Under the pieces are notes generated by a model. The model had not been told where the DNA came from, did no database searches, and saw only the letters and a program-made list of their open reading frames with translations. A program made the translations under genes and the position numbers. 54,355 nt of DNA from assembly GCA_046758905.1 (NCBI GenBank), contig JBHIBC010000010.1, positions 1-54,355 of the forward strand, read 5' to 3'. Origin of the DNA: JBHIBC01 sp046758905 (GTDB taxonomy: Bacteria; Acidobacteriota; Polarisedimenticolia; Gp22-AA2). This document shows positions 45,397 through 54,106 of this stretch, piece after piece; positions within the stretch are counted from its first letter, which is position 1; the number at the start of each line of letters is the position of its first letter.

Positions 45397-46293
45397 ATGC
45401 CGACGGCCGTGAGGCTTCACGCCCGGGTTCACCGGAGCCGGGACGGCGCCGAGATCGCCTACCGCGTCAGGTCGGGGCGCGACCCCTGGGTGCTCCTGCA
45501 CGGTCTCGGGTGCGACGGCTCGATGTGGGACGGCGTGGTCGCCGCGCTCCCCGAGGGGCTGGGGCTGCTCATCCCGGACATCCGGGGGCACGGCGGCTCG
45601 ACGCTCGGCTTCGGCGTCCCCTCCGTGGAACTGTGGGCCGGCGACGTGGCGGCGCTGATCGGGCGCGAGGGTCTGGTTCGCCCGGCGCTCGCCGGGCTCT
45701 CGATGGGCGGGTACACGGCCATGGCCCTCGCCGCGCTCGCGCCGTCGCTGGCGCGCGGCTACGCCTTCATCAGCACGGCGGCGACTCCCGACGACGACGC
45801 CGGCCGCGCGCGCCGCGCGGCGGGGCTGGCGACGCTGCAGCGATCCGGCTGGCGCCGGTTCGCCGAGGAGATGGTGCCGCTCCTGATCGACGAGCGGCGA
45901 CCCGACTTCGCCCGGAACCGGGATCTGCTGATGGGGATGTTCCCCAGGGCGGGCGCGGCGGGGCTGGCCGCGGCGCTGTTCGCGCTGGCCCACCGGCTGG
46001 ACCGGCGCGCGGCCCTCGCCGCGATCCGGAGACCCTCCGTGGTCGTCGTCGGCGAGGAGGACCGGCTGACGCCGCCGGATCGCGCCCGGGCCATCGCCGC
46101 CGCGATCCCCGGCGCGCGCCTGATCGTCCTTCCGGGCGTCGCCCATATGAGCGCCCTGGAGGCGCCCGGGGAGGTGGCGCGGGCGCTGGCCGGCCTCGAT
46201 CCGGCGCGGGCGGCGGGAGGGGCCGCCGGCGGAGCGGCGATCCGGGGCGGAGGCGCCGGGCCGGCGCCGCCGTCGGGGCCGCTCCCTCAGTGA
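45397..46293 (+). CDS. Alpha/beta hydrolase
   Basis: The 298-residue enzyme shows the canonical fold: the oxyanion strand VLLHGLGCDGSMWDG, DIRGHGGST, the nucleophile elbow GLSMGGYTAMA (Ser), the acid Asp in VVVGEEDRLTPPDRA, and the His in VLPGVAHMSALEAPG. Substrate class is undetermined (esterase, lactonase or haloperoxidase-like). An arginine- and glycine-rich tail of 30 residues follows the fold. The start ATG at 45397 directly follows GGGAGG; a GTG 12 nt downstream would give better spacing. Its end overlaps the convergent hybrid kinase by 7 bp. Confidence 0.8.
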   Translation: MPTAVRLHARVHRSRDGAEIAYRVRSGRDPWVLLHGLGCDGSMWDGVVAALPEGLGLLIPDIRGHGGSTLGFGVPSVELWAGDVAALIGREGLVRPALAGLSMGGYTAMALAALAPSLARGYAFISTAATPDDDAGRARRAAGLATLQRSGWRRFAEEMVPLLIDERRPDFARNRDLLMGMFPRAGAAGLAAALFALAHRLDRRAALAAIRRPSVVVVGEEDRLTPPDRARAIAAAIPGARLIVLPGVAHMSALEAPGEVARALAGLDPARAAGGAAGGAAIRGGGAGPAPPSGPLPQ

Positions 46294-48362
46294 ACCGTGG
46301 TGTCGTCCGGCGCCGCCGGGGCGAGGACGCTGCGCAGAGCGGCGCGGACGGTTTGGAGGTCGAACGGCTTCCCGATGAGCGGCCGGCCGGTGCGCTGCGC
46401 GAACCCCCGGACCCGCGGATCCGAGGCGTCGCTCGACAGGAAGATGATGCGATCCGCCAGGGCGGGCCTCGCCTCGCGCACGGCCTCGAGCAGGAAGCAG
46501 CCGTCGCCGGGGGGCACTGAGAAGTCGGCGATCAGAGCGTCGTAGTCCTCCGACCGCACCTTCGCCAGGGCCGCCTCGACGCTGCTCGCGGTGTCGAAGC
46601 GCCAGCCCATGTCCCGGACGAGTTGGACGAGGACGTCCTGAACGCGCACCTCGCTGTCGGATATGAGGACGCGCGGCGACGCCGCCTCGGGATCGGCTCG
46701 GTCTCCCGACGCGTCCGCCGCGCTCCCGCTCGCGCCCGCCTGCGCCCCGGACGGACCGATCGGGAGCTCCACCACGAAGGTCGCGCCGGAGCCGTCGCCT
46801 CCGGCCACGCGGATCGCGCCCCCGTGGTCCCGCACCCGCGCGAAGCAGACAGAGAGCCCCAGCCCGGTCCGCTGTCCCGCTCGACGCATCTTGAAGAACG
46901 GATCGAACACGCGGCGCGCGCTCTCGTCCGGGATCCCCGGCCCGTCGTCGGCGATGGTGACCACCACGCGGCGCCCCTTCAAGCCGGTGCGGATCGTCAG
47001 CGTGCCGCCGCCGTGCGATTCGAACATCGCCTGCTGGGCGTTGGTGATCAGGTCGGTGAAGACGGACTGCAGCTGGTGGAAGTCCCCCATGATGAGCGGC
47101 AGCCGGGGTTCGAGATCGGCCCGGACATCGATGCGGCATATCTTCAGGTCGTAGCTCTTGCGCTCGAGGGTCTTGAGCAGGATCCCGTTGACGCCGAGCG
47201 GCTTCTTCTCCGGCTTCTCTCGCCGCGCGAAGGCCAGGAGCTTCCCGACGATGTCCGCGGCGCGCTCGGCCTCCCGCGCGATCACCCCGATCGCCTTGGC
47301 GCTCCTCGGGTCGCAGCCCTCCGCCATCATCAGCTGGGCGTACCCCAGGACGCCGCACAGCGGGTTGTTCAGCTCGTGGGCCACTCCCGACAACAGGGTC
47401 CCGAGCGCCGTCATCTTCTCCGCCTGGATCATCTCCTCCTGCGTCTCGCGCTGGCGGCGGAGGCTGACCTGGAGCTCATTGTGCAGCAGCGCGTTGCCCA
47501 GCGCCAGGGCCACGAGCGACGCGAGGATCATGGCGTTGCGCCGGTCGTGCTCGGTGTAGTGCTCGGGGATGGTCACCCGGTTCACGTTCAGCACCCCGAT
47601 CAGCTCGTCCCGCATCATCAGCGGGCAGACGATCGAGGCGCGGATCCGGCGCCACGGCCGCACCCCGGCGAAGCGCTCGTCGTGGGTGACGTCCTCGTTG
47701 ATGACCACCGGCTCGGCCTGCTGCGCCACGCGCCCCGCGACCCGCTCGCCGAGCGCCAGGTGCGTGGTCGACAGCACCTCGTGCTGGAGGGAGGTCGACA
47801 GGGCGATCCGCAGCCTGCCGTTCTCGTCGCGGAGCATCAGCGAAGCGTCGTCGCCGCGCAGGACCTGGATCGCCGACTGCACCACCCGACCGTACAGCTC
47901 GTCCGGCTCGAGGGTCGAGAAGATGGTCCGGCTCAGGTCGAAAAGCCCCAGCCGCTCCTTCAGGTCGCGACGCTCGAGCGCGCGCTTGACCGAGAAGAAC
48001 AGCTCGCCCAGCGTCAGCGGCTTCTGCAGGAAGTCGAACGCGCCCTTCCTGAGGCTCTCGATGGCGTTCTCGAGCGTCCCGTGGCCCGTCATGACGATGA
48101 TCTCGAGGTCGGGATCGATCGTCTTGAGCTGCTCCAAGACGTCGAGACCGCCGGTCCCGGGCATGATGATGTCGCACAGGGCGACGTTGAAGCGGGATCC
48201 CTGCGCCAGCAACACGGCGGCCCGGCCGCCGTCGCAGGTCTCGACCGCGTACCCCTTGGCGGCCAGGGCGTCGTTGAGGAACTGCAGGATCTGCCTGTCG
48301 TCGTCGATGACCAGGACCCGCGGCCGGCGCGACTCGGCGGCGGTGCGGAAGTCGTCGGTCAT
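46287..48362 (-). CDS. Hybrid histidine kinase: receiver-GAF-HisKA-ATPase-receiver
   Basis: The 691-residue soluble kinase has an N-terminal receiver (Asp in ALCDIIMPGTGG, Lys in LQKPL), a GAF domain (about 150-300; DDASLMLRDENGRL, GVLNVNRV), HisKA with His in SGVAHELNNPLCGVLG, the ATPase domain (TNAQQAMFES, DDGPGIPD, RTGLGLSVCFA) and a second receiver at the C-terminus (Asp in LIADFSVPPGDG, Lys in IGKPFD). The GAF may bind a small cytoplasmic ligand. The ATG at 48362 is preferred to a TTG at 48380. It has no adjacent DNA-binding partner, so it likely feeds a phosphorelay. Confidence 0.88.
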   Translation of the reverse strand: MTDDFRTAAESRRPRVLVIDDDRQILQFLNDALAAKGYAVETCDGGRAAVLLAQGSRFNVALCDIIMPGTGGLDVLEQLKTIDPDLEIIVMTGHGTLENAIESLRKGAFDFLQKPLTLGELFFSVKRALERRDLKERLGLFDLSRTIFSTLEPDELYGRVVQSAIQVLRGDDASLMLRDENGRLRIALSTSLQHEVLSTTHLALGERVAGRVAQQAEPVVINEDVTHDERFAGVRPWRRIRASIVCPLMMRDELIGVLNVNRVTIPEHYTEHDRRNAMILASLVALALGNALLHNELQVSLRRQRETQEEMIQAEKMTALGTLLSGVAHELNNPLCGVLGYAQLMMAEGCDPRSAKAIGVIAREAERAADIVGKLLAFARREKPEKKPLGVNGILLKTLERKSYDLKICRIDVRADLEPRLPLIMGDFHQLQSVFTDLITNAQQAMFESHGGGTLTIRTGLKGRRVVVTIADDGPGIPDESARRVFDPFFKMRRAGQRTGLGLSVCFARVRDHGGAIRVAGGDGSGATFVVELPIGPSGAQAGASGSAADASGDRADPEAASPRVLISDSEVRVQDVLVQLVRDMGWRFDTASSVEAALAKVRSEDYDALIADFSVPPGDGCFLLEAVREARPALADRIIFLSSDASDPRVRGFAQRTGRPLIGKPFDLQTVRAALRSVLAPAAPDDTTVH

Positions 48363-48393
48363 CTCGGTGCCGGGACGCAAAGGCCGCCCCGGC

Positions 48394-49068
48394 TCAGGGC
48401 CCGGCCAGGGCTGTACGCGACATCATCCTCTGCGCGAGGGCGGCCTCGCGGCTCTCGGGCCAGCGCTTCACGACCTCCATGAGCAGCGGCCGGGCGTCGC
48501 GCAGGCGGCCGCCCTCGACCAGGACCTCCGCCAGGGCGATCTTGTACGCGGGCACGCCCGGGTTCTCCCGCACGGCGCGGCCGTAATAGCGGGCGGCGAT
48601 CTCCGACTCTCCCCTCTCGTGCATGATCGCTCCGAGCCCGATCAGGGCCTTCGGGTAGCCGGAGGAGACCGCCAGCGCGGTGTGATACATCTCGATGGAC
48701 CGGGGGAGATCCCTCGCGCCGTGGAACATCGCCCCCAGGGCCGCGGCGAACTCCGGGTTCCCGGGGTCGCGCTGCTGCACCATCGATTCGAGCACGAGCG
48801 CCTGGTCCAGCCGGCCGCGGGCGGCCAGATCGACCGCGGCGCGGTGGCAGGCGTCCAGGTCGAAGGCGCGCAGGCAGGCCCGGCACGCCTGCGGGTCGGC
48901 GCCGCCCGGCGCCCCCGCCGAGGGGCTCTCGGCCGCGAGCCGCGCCGGCGCGCCCGAACCGAGCGGGCCCGCTCCCTGCGACAGCATCATGATCGTGAGG
49001 ACCGCTGCGACGCCCGCCAGATGCCGCCGGGCGGCGCCCCACCCCTTCGTCTTCTTGAGATCGCTCAC
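48394..49068 (-). CDS. Secreted or membrane-anchored TPR-repeat protein
   Basis: The 224-residue protein has an N-terminal anchor (LAGVAAVLTIMMLSQGAG) and four to five TPR-type helices (for example GARDLPRSIEMYHTALAVSS, YGRAVRENPGVPAYKIALAE). A pair of Cys (CRACLRAFDLDAC) lies before the repeats and may form a disulfide. The GTG start at 49068 follows AGGAG by 8 nt; a longer frame upstream lacks such a signal. It is probably co-transcribed with the downstream hybrid kinase, 31 bp away. Function: scaffold, partner unknown. Confidence 0.75.
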   Translation of the reverse strand: MSDLKKTKGWGAARRHLAGVAAVLTIMMLSQGAGPLGSGAPARLAAESPSAGAPGGADPQACRACLRAFDLDACHRAAVDLAARGRLDQALVLESMVQQRDPGNPEFAAALGAMFHGARDLPRSIEMYHTALAVSSGYPKALIGLGAIMHERGESEIAARYYGRAVRENPGVPAYKIALAEVLVEGGRLRDARPLLMEVVKRWPESREAALAQRMMSRTALAGP

Positions 49069-49324
49069 TTCGGCTCTCCTCGCTCCCCGGCCGCGCGCCC
49101 GCGAGCCACCCCCGGACCCGCGGCGCAGACGTCCACTCGGTGCAAACATAGGCCCCGGGCGCGGCGGCGCAAGAAGCGGCCCGGGGCCGCGCCGAAGGCC
49201 GGGAACGGAACTGAACATCCCGCCCGCCCGATGGACGAAGATCGACCAATCCCGGTTACAGGACCGTCATCCCGCCTGTTAGGATCGGTGCCCGGCCGCC
49301 GCTCGCCGATGGAGGTCGATCGGG

Positions 49325-51094
49325 ATGTCACAGGCCCCGAGGTCCACGCCCGCCCTTGCGGCCGCCCTGCTGGTCGTCGCGCTCGCTCCCCCCGGCTGCT
49401 CGGCGCCTGGAGACGCCGGCACCGCGCCCGCCGACCTGGTCCTGCGCGGCGGCGCGGTCTACACGATGGACGCGGTGCGCTCCTGGGCGGCGGCGGTGGC
49501 GGTGCGCGGCGAGAGGATCGTCTACGTCGGTCCGGACAACGGGGTCTCCCCCTTCGTCGGCCCCCGCACGACGGTCGTGGAACTGCGCGGCAGGATGGTC
49601 CTGCCGGGGTTCCAGGACGCCCACATCCACCCGGTCAGCGGCGGTGTCGGGCACCTCTCCTGCTCCCTCTACGGCCTGAAGAGCCGCGAGGAGTACCTGG
49701 CGGCGGTGGGAGAGTACGCACGCAGCCATCCGGACGCGGCCTGGATCCGGGGCGAGGGGTGGACCCTGGACGCCTTCGCCCCGACCGGCGTCCCGGACGG
49801 CAGACTCCTGGACGGGATCGTGCCGGATCGGCCCGTCTACCTCGAATCGAGCGACGGTCACTCGGCCTGGGTCAACTCGAGGGCGCTCGAGCTCGCCGGG
49901 ATCACCCGGGAGACGCCCGACCCTCCGGGCGGCCGGATCGACCGCGATCCTCAGACCGGCGACCCTCTGGGGAGCCTGCAGGACAGCGCCATGGACCTGG
50001 TCCGCGACCACGCCCCCCCGACGAGCGCGGCGCAGCGCGAGCGGGGACTGCGCTTCGCCCTGGAGCTGCTGAACGGTTACGGCGTCACGTCCTTCCAGGA
50101 CGCACACGTCGACCTCGACGGCGAAGAGCCGTACCGCTCGCTCGACACCTACCGGGCGCTCGACGAGCGGGGCGAGCTGACGGCGCGGGTGGTCGCCTCG
50201 CTGTGGTGGGACCGTGAGAGGGGGGAGGAGCAGATCCCCGGACTGGTCGCGGCGCGGCGCGGGTACACGCGGGGGCGCCTGCGCGCCACCGCGGTCAAGA
50301 TCATGCAGGACGGCGTGCTCGAGGCGCAGACGGCGGCCGTCCTGGAGCCGTACGTCGGCCGCCCCGGGGACACGGGGCTCGCCATGATCGACCCCGAGGC
50401 GCTGAAGCGCTACGTGACCCTTCTCGACCGGGAGGGGTTCCAGGTCCATTTCCACGCCATCGGCGACGCCGCGATCCGACAGTGTCTCGACGCTCTGGAG
50501 GCCGCCCGCCGCGCGAACGGCGCCCGCGACAGCCGCCACCACATCTCGCACATCCAGCTGTTCCACCCCGACGACATCCACCGCTTCCGCGAGCTCGGAG
50601 TGGTGGCGAACTTCCAGCCGCTGTGGGCCTACGCCGACGACTACATCGTCCAGCTGACGCTCCCGTTCCTGAGGCCGGGGGCGGCCCGTTGGATCTACCC
50701 GATCCGGAGCCTGGTCGGAAGCGGCGCCGTCGTCGCCTTCGGGAGCGACTGGTCGGTCTCCTCCGCGAACCCGCTCGAGGAGATCGAGGTCGCGGTCACG
50801 CGGATGGACCCCGACGGGGGCGGGGAGGGGCCGTTCATCCCGGAGGAGAGGATCGGGCTCGGCGACGCGCTCGCCGCCTTCACGATCGGCGCCGCCTACG
50901 TCAACTTCCAGGAGGACCGCACCGGCTCGATCGAGGCCGGCAAGCTGGCCGACCTCGTCGTGGTCGATCGGAACCTGTTCGCCGTCGATCCGAGCGAGAT
51001 CTCGGAGGCGAGGGTGCTGCTGACGCTTCTCGGCGGGAAGCCGGTGCACGGCGACCTCGCCTCCCTCGAGGGCGCTCGTCCGGGCCGCCGGTAG
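49325..51094 (+). CDS. YtcJ-like metal-dependent amidohydrolase lipoprotein
   Basis: The 589-residue protein has a lipoprotein signal (lipobox VVALAPPGCS). The amidohydrolase fold follows: metal-binding LPGFQDAHIHPVSGG, a Lys in ATAVKIMQDGVLEAQ, His ligands in VHFHAIGDAAI and HHISHIQLFH, and Asp in FGSDWSVSSANPLEE. YtcJ-like (Amidohydro_3) proteins act on N-acyl or cyclic amides. The start ATG is preceded by GGAGG 9 nt upstream. It is divergent from the TPR gene across a 256-bp gap without clear promoter motifs. The lipid anchor places it in the periplasm or outer membrane. Confidence 0.88.
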   Translation: MSQAPRSTPALAAALLVVALAPPGCSAPGDAGTAPADLVLRGGAVYTMDAVRSWAAAVAVRGERIVYVGPDNGVSPFVGPRTTVVELRGRMVLPGFQDAHIHPVSGGVGHLSCSLYGLKSREEYLAAVGEYARSHPDAAWIRGEGWTLDAFAPTGVPDGRLLDGIVPDRPVYLESSDGHSAWVNSRALELAGITRETPDPPGGRIDRDPQTGDPLGSLQDSAMDLVRDHAPPTSAAQRERGLRFALELLNGYGVTSFQDAHVDLDGEEPYRSLDTYRALDERGELTARVVASLWWDRERGEEQIPGLVAARRGYTRGRLRATAVKIMQDGVLEAQTAAVLEPYVGRPGDTGLAMIDPEALKRYVTLLDREGFQVHFHAIGDAAIRQCLDALEAARRANGARDSRHHISHIQLFHPDDIHRFRELGVVANFQPLWAYADDYIVQLTLPFLRPGAARWIYPIRSLVGSGAVVAFGSDWSVSSANPLEEIEVAVTRMDPDGGGEGPFIPEERIGLGDALAAFTIGAAYVNFQEDRTGSIEAGKLADLVVVDRNLFAVDPSEISEARVLLTLLGGKPVHGDLASLEGARPGRR

Positions 51095-51132
51095 GCGGAC
51101 CGCTCGGCCGCGCTCCGGTGGGATCCCCCGCG

Positions 51133-52101
51133 TCAGGGCGCGCCCGGCCGCGCTCCGGGCGTCGGCGACCCGCCGGGGGCGGCCGGTCGGCCCTGCTTGA
51201 TGACGCTCATCGCCAACGCGATCATCGAGCCGACGTCGGCCACGCTCGCCGGGAGCACCAGGGTGTTGCTGGCCTTCGCCAGCTCCCCGAACCGGGTGAT
51301 GTAGTCCTCGGCGACACGCAGCTGGATCGCCTCGTAGCCGCCGGGCTCCTGGGTCGCCGACGCGACCTGGCGGATGCCCTCGGCCGTCGCGCTCGCGACC
51401 GCCAGGATGGCGGCCGCCTCGCCCTCGGCCTCGTTGATCTGCCTCTGCTTGGCCGCCTCGGAGGCTTTGATCACCTGCTGCTTATCCCCCTCGGCGGCGT
51501 TGATCACCGCGTCGCGCTGCGCCTCCGAGGTCAGGACGGTGGCGCGCTTCTCGCGCTCGGCGCGCATCTGCTTCTCCATCGCGTCGAGGACGTCCCTCGG
51601 CGGGTTGATGTTCTTGATCTCGTAGCGCAGCACCTTGACGCCCCACGGGTCCGAGGCCTTGTCCAGCTCGTTGACCACCTGCATGTTGATCTGGCTCCGC
51701 TCCTCGAAGGTGCGATCCAGGTCGATCTTGCCGATCTCGCTCCGTAACGTGGTCTGCGCCAGCTGCGAGATGGCGAACAGGAAGTTGCTGACCCCGTACG
51801 AGGCGCGCTGCGGGTCCATGACCTTCATGTAGAGCACCCCGTCCACACCGACCTGGACGTTGTCGCGGGTGATGCAGATCTGCTCCGGGATGTCGACGGC
51901 CGACTCCTTCAGGGAGTGCTTGTAGCGGATCACGTCGAAGAACGGCAGCAGGACGTGAAACCCCGCGCGGAGGACTTTGCTGAACTTGCCGAGCCGCTCG
52001 ACGACGAAGGCCTCCTGTTGCGGCACCACCACCGCGGTCTTGGCGATCACCACGATGACGAGGATGGCGACTACGGCGAAGATGATGGCGGTCATCGTCA
52101 T
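51133..52101 (-). CDS. SPFH/Band 7 stomatin-like membrane protein (QmcA type)
   Basis: The 322-residue protein has one N-terminal membrane helix (TAIIFAVVAILVIVVIAK), the SPFH domain (VVVPQQEAFVVERLGKF, GFHVLLPFFDVI, VQVGVDGVLYMKV) and a long coiled segment rich in Ala/Glu (EKRATVLTSEAQRDAVINAA). A short Pro/Gly tail follows. It scaffolds membrane microdomains and membrane proteases. The gene follows nfeD-like by 34 bp: the classic NfeD-stomatin pair. Confidence 0.93.
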   Translation of the reverse strand: MTMTAIIFAVVAILVIVVIAKTAVVVPQQEAFVVERLGKFSKVLRAGFHVLLPFFDVIRYKHSLKESAVDIPEQICITRDNVQVGVDGVLYMKVMDPQRASYGVSNFLFAISQLAQTTLRSEIGKIDLDRTFEERSQINMQVVNELDKASDPWGVKVLRYEIKNINPPRDVLDAMEKQMRAEREKRATVLTSEAQRDAVINAAEGDKQQVIKASEAAKQRQINEAEGEAAAILAVASATAEGIRQVASATQEPGGYEAIQLRVAEDYITRFGELAKASNTLVLPASVADVGSMIALAMSVIKQGRPAAPGGSPTPGARPGAP

Positions 52102-52135
52102 TCTGGGGTCCCTCCAATCTCGGGCCGGAGCGTTC

Positions 52136-52570
52136 TTACGCGGAGCGGACGAACAGCTTCAACCCCTCGACCCTGTCCACGATGCAGCGTTGCCCCTTCG
52201 CGGCGGTCTGGACCCCGACGTTCGTGGCGATCCAGGCGGTGCCTCTCAGCTCGACCTTCCCCTCCGCCCCCGGGGCGAGCTCGTCCAGGAGCACGACGGT
52301 CTGCCCGACCAGCGAATCGACCGCATCGACCCCACCGGTTCGCGCCCTCACCCTCTTGAGGATCGGGCCGCGCAGGGTGATGAGAGAGACGACCGACAGG
52401 ACGGAGAACAGCAGCCACTGGACCCATATCGGCCCGCCCAGACCGGCGGCCACCAGCGTCCCCACGACCAGCGCGGACACGCCGAAGAACAGCATGATGA
52501 TCCCGCCCGGCGCGGCGACCTCGGCCACCAGCAGGGTGAGGCCGATCAGTATCCAGACCCACCACGTCAT
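52136..52570 (-). CDS. NfeD-like membrane protein with OB-fold (partner of stomatin)
   Basis: The 144-residue short-form NfeD has three membrane helices (ILIGLTLLVAEVAAPGGIIM, VSALVVGTLVAAGLG, WVQWLLFSVLSVVSLITL) followed by a soluble OB-fold (GQTVVLLDELAPGAEGKVEL, GTAWIATNVG). It lacks the serine-protease domain of long NfeD proteins. Such proteins are thought to bind stomatin-like SPFH partners, encoded here directly downstream. The ATG at 52570 follows GAGG. Confidence 0.88.
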   Translation of the reverse strand: MTWWVWILIGLTLLVAEVAAPGGIIMLFFGVSALVVGTLVAAGLGGPIWVQWLLFSVLSVVSLITLRGPILKRVRARTGGVDAVDSLVGQTVVLLDELAPGAEGKVELRGTAWIATNVGVQTAAKGQRCIVDRVEGLKLFVRSA

Positions 52571-52741
52571 CGCGGAACCTCGGTCGCGGCCGGCCGGCGG
52601 GGCCGGGCCCCTGTCCCCGTTCTCGCGGGCGAAGCCTAGTCCCCGGCGCGGCGCCGCGTCAACCGGCCAGGGCCGCTCACACGGGGAACCCCGCCGCGGT
52701 ACGGACGGAACCCCCGACGATCGGACGAGGCATGCGCGCGG

Positions 52742-52786
52742 TGGCGCGCCCGGACGGATTCGAACCGCCGACCACCGGATTCGAAG
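52742..52786 (-). other. 3' half of a tRNA-Arg gene (candidate attachment site)
   Basis: Reading down from 52786, the anticodon loop CTTCGAA, a 3' stem TCCGG, a five-base variable loop, the T-arm GGCGG-TTCGAAT-CCGTC, the acceptor strand CGGGCGC, discriminator G and CCA are in perfect tRNA spacing. The 5' acceptor strand GCGCCCG, D-arm and matching anticodon stem are absent. CGGGCGC-G-CCA and loop CTTCGAA point to an arginine tRNA. Fragments like this are left where integrases insert at tRNA 3' ends. From here to the window end the GC content drops. Confidence 0.6.
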
Positions 52787-52957
52787 CCGATCGGAAATTG
52801 GCGAGAGCGCCCGTCCGACGCGGCTTCTGATTGAGCCCGCCTGCCGGGCACCACTGGGAGCACCAATCCCGGAATCGCCCCTAGTCGTGGAGAGGTTCTG
52901 GAGACACCAATCCGGCACAAGTATCCCAAGTTGCCCCCTAGACTTCGTGAGCACGTG

Positions 52958-53146
52958 CTATCCAGCGACCTCGTCATCCGAGCTGATGATGCGCAGGTTC
53001 GTGAGCCGGTGGGCCACAGCAACTTGGCTCACCCTGTAAGTCCGGGCGAGCCTTTCGATCCCCTCCTCGACGGAGATTTCGGGATCGCTGTCGATCAGGC
53101 TGCGAACAGATTCGCCGACGAGGGCGGCGGGCGACGAACAAGCCTC
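52958..53146 (-). pseudogene. Remnant of an ImmA/IrrE-like (or antitoxin-type) protein, C-terminal part
   Basis: The frame that ends at the TAG at 52958 reads ...SLIDSDPEISVEEGIERL, ARTYRVSQVAVAHRLTNLRI. The last part (LA-x-x-Y-x-VS-x-x-A-V-x-x-RL-x-NL) looks like the C-terminal helices of ImmA/IrrE metallopeptidases, which guard mobile elements. The adjacent frame upstream carries 'ANLFAA', the FAA motif of that family, one or two bases out of register. No HExxH motif is in the window portion. A frame-broken remnant is likely. Confidence 0.4.
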
Positions 53147-53319
53147 TCAACCGGTGGGGGCGGGTCCTGCGTGACCCCGATCTCGCCGCCGCCATCCTCG
53201 ATCGGGTCCTCGAGCGCGGCCGGCTGATCACCGTGGACGGACGCTCAGGCGGGACCCGCCATCTGAAGCTCGATCAGCCCTTCCCTCAGGACCTGGGTGG
53301 TGCCAGAATCTCCGGAACC
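53134..53319 (+). pseudogene. IS21-type istB helper ATPase remnant, C-terminal
   Basis: The plus strand encodes TNKPLNRWGRVLRDPDLAAA, then ILDRVLERGRLITVDGRSGG, closely following the IstB C-terminal pattern (TNxPxxxWGxxxxDxxxAxAILDRxLxxxxxxxxxGxS). No Walker motifs, istA or terminal inverted repeats are seen. The frame is open on to 53751 but only this part is recognisable, so it is a decayed 3' fragment of an IS21-family insertion sequence. The ImmA-like remnant on the other strand stops where this begins, which may mark the insertion or deletion point. Confidence 0.6.
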
Positions 53320-53402
53320 CACAAGCGGGGTGCGCCAAGAAAGAAAAGGCCTGAGGCACAAGGGCGGCAGGCTTTGTTCGGCTGCCGGCACGAGGGGAGC
53401 GG

Positions 53403-54095
53403 CTACCCGCCCACGGCTGAACCAACGGCTACCGTGACCTCCCTCCTAGAGCTGAAAGCTAGCTTCTGCTCAGGGCTATCCGGCACCGGCCTCCAGCGTC
53501 CAACGGTCAGGGTCACGACGCCATCGTTCAATGCGGCATCACTCACGCGCTGGTCAATCAGCGTCGGGCTGCGAATGTCGGGCACGCGCTCGCCGTTTAC
53601 GGACTCGATAAAGTCTCCTGGCTCGATTCCGGCCTGTGCGGCAGGGCTATCCGGGGCCACCTCGAGCACCAGAATCTGCGTACTGAGGCTCATCCCCGCC
53701 TTGGCGCCCACCTCCGCTGGCAAACGGAGGTCGACCGCCCCCGGCGAGTAGGATTCAGTCACGGCGTCATATTTCCGGACCGCGAGAGGGGCGTGTGCGA
53801 GCATCGCTGCCTCGCGCATCCTCGCAGTGAAAGCCTCGAGGGACCCGACTTGCCGCAGGTCTTCACCGCTGGCGCGCTCAAGGAAATCGCAGAGCGCGAT
53901 GCCCGCGGCTGCAGCTGGACTATCTGGCTCAACCCTAATCACAAGTGCGCCCACGATGGTTCTCGTTCCCAAGACCTGATCTAAGGACGGGGGTGGGTTG
54001 GCGCAGCTGCTACCGTCACCGGCTTCTGCAGGACCGAATCCAATCAGCCACAGAAGAGCACCGAGCGCAACAAGGAACATTGATAGACGATTCAT
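53403..54095 (-). CDS. Secreted protein with two PDZ domains
   Basis: The 230-residue protein has a signal peptide (FLVALGALLWLIGFGPAEAG) followed by two PDZ-like domains (IVGALVIRVEPDSPAAAAGI and ILVLEVAPDSPAAQAGIEPGDF). Each keeps the Ala-Gly-Ile segment that precedes the peptide-binding groove. There is no catalytic domain. AGGAG lies 9 nt before the ATG. It is probably co-transcribed with the Cys-rich protein upstream (11-bp gap). Codon usage is less GC-biased than in the rest of the window. Confidence 0.75.
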   Translation of the reverse strand: MNRLSMFLVALGALLWLIGFGPAEAGDGSSCANPPPSLDQVLGTRTIVGALVIRVEPDSPAAAAGIALCDFLERASGEDLRQVGSLEAFTARMREAAMLAHAPLAVRKYDAVTESYSPGAVDLRLPAEVGAKAGMSLSTQILVLEVAPDSPAAQAGIEPGDFIESVNGERVPDIRSPTLIDQRVSDAALNDGVVTLTVGRWRPVPDSPEQKLAFSSRREVTVAVGSAVGG

Positions 54096-54106
54096 CGCAG
54101 CCGCTC

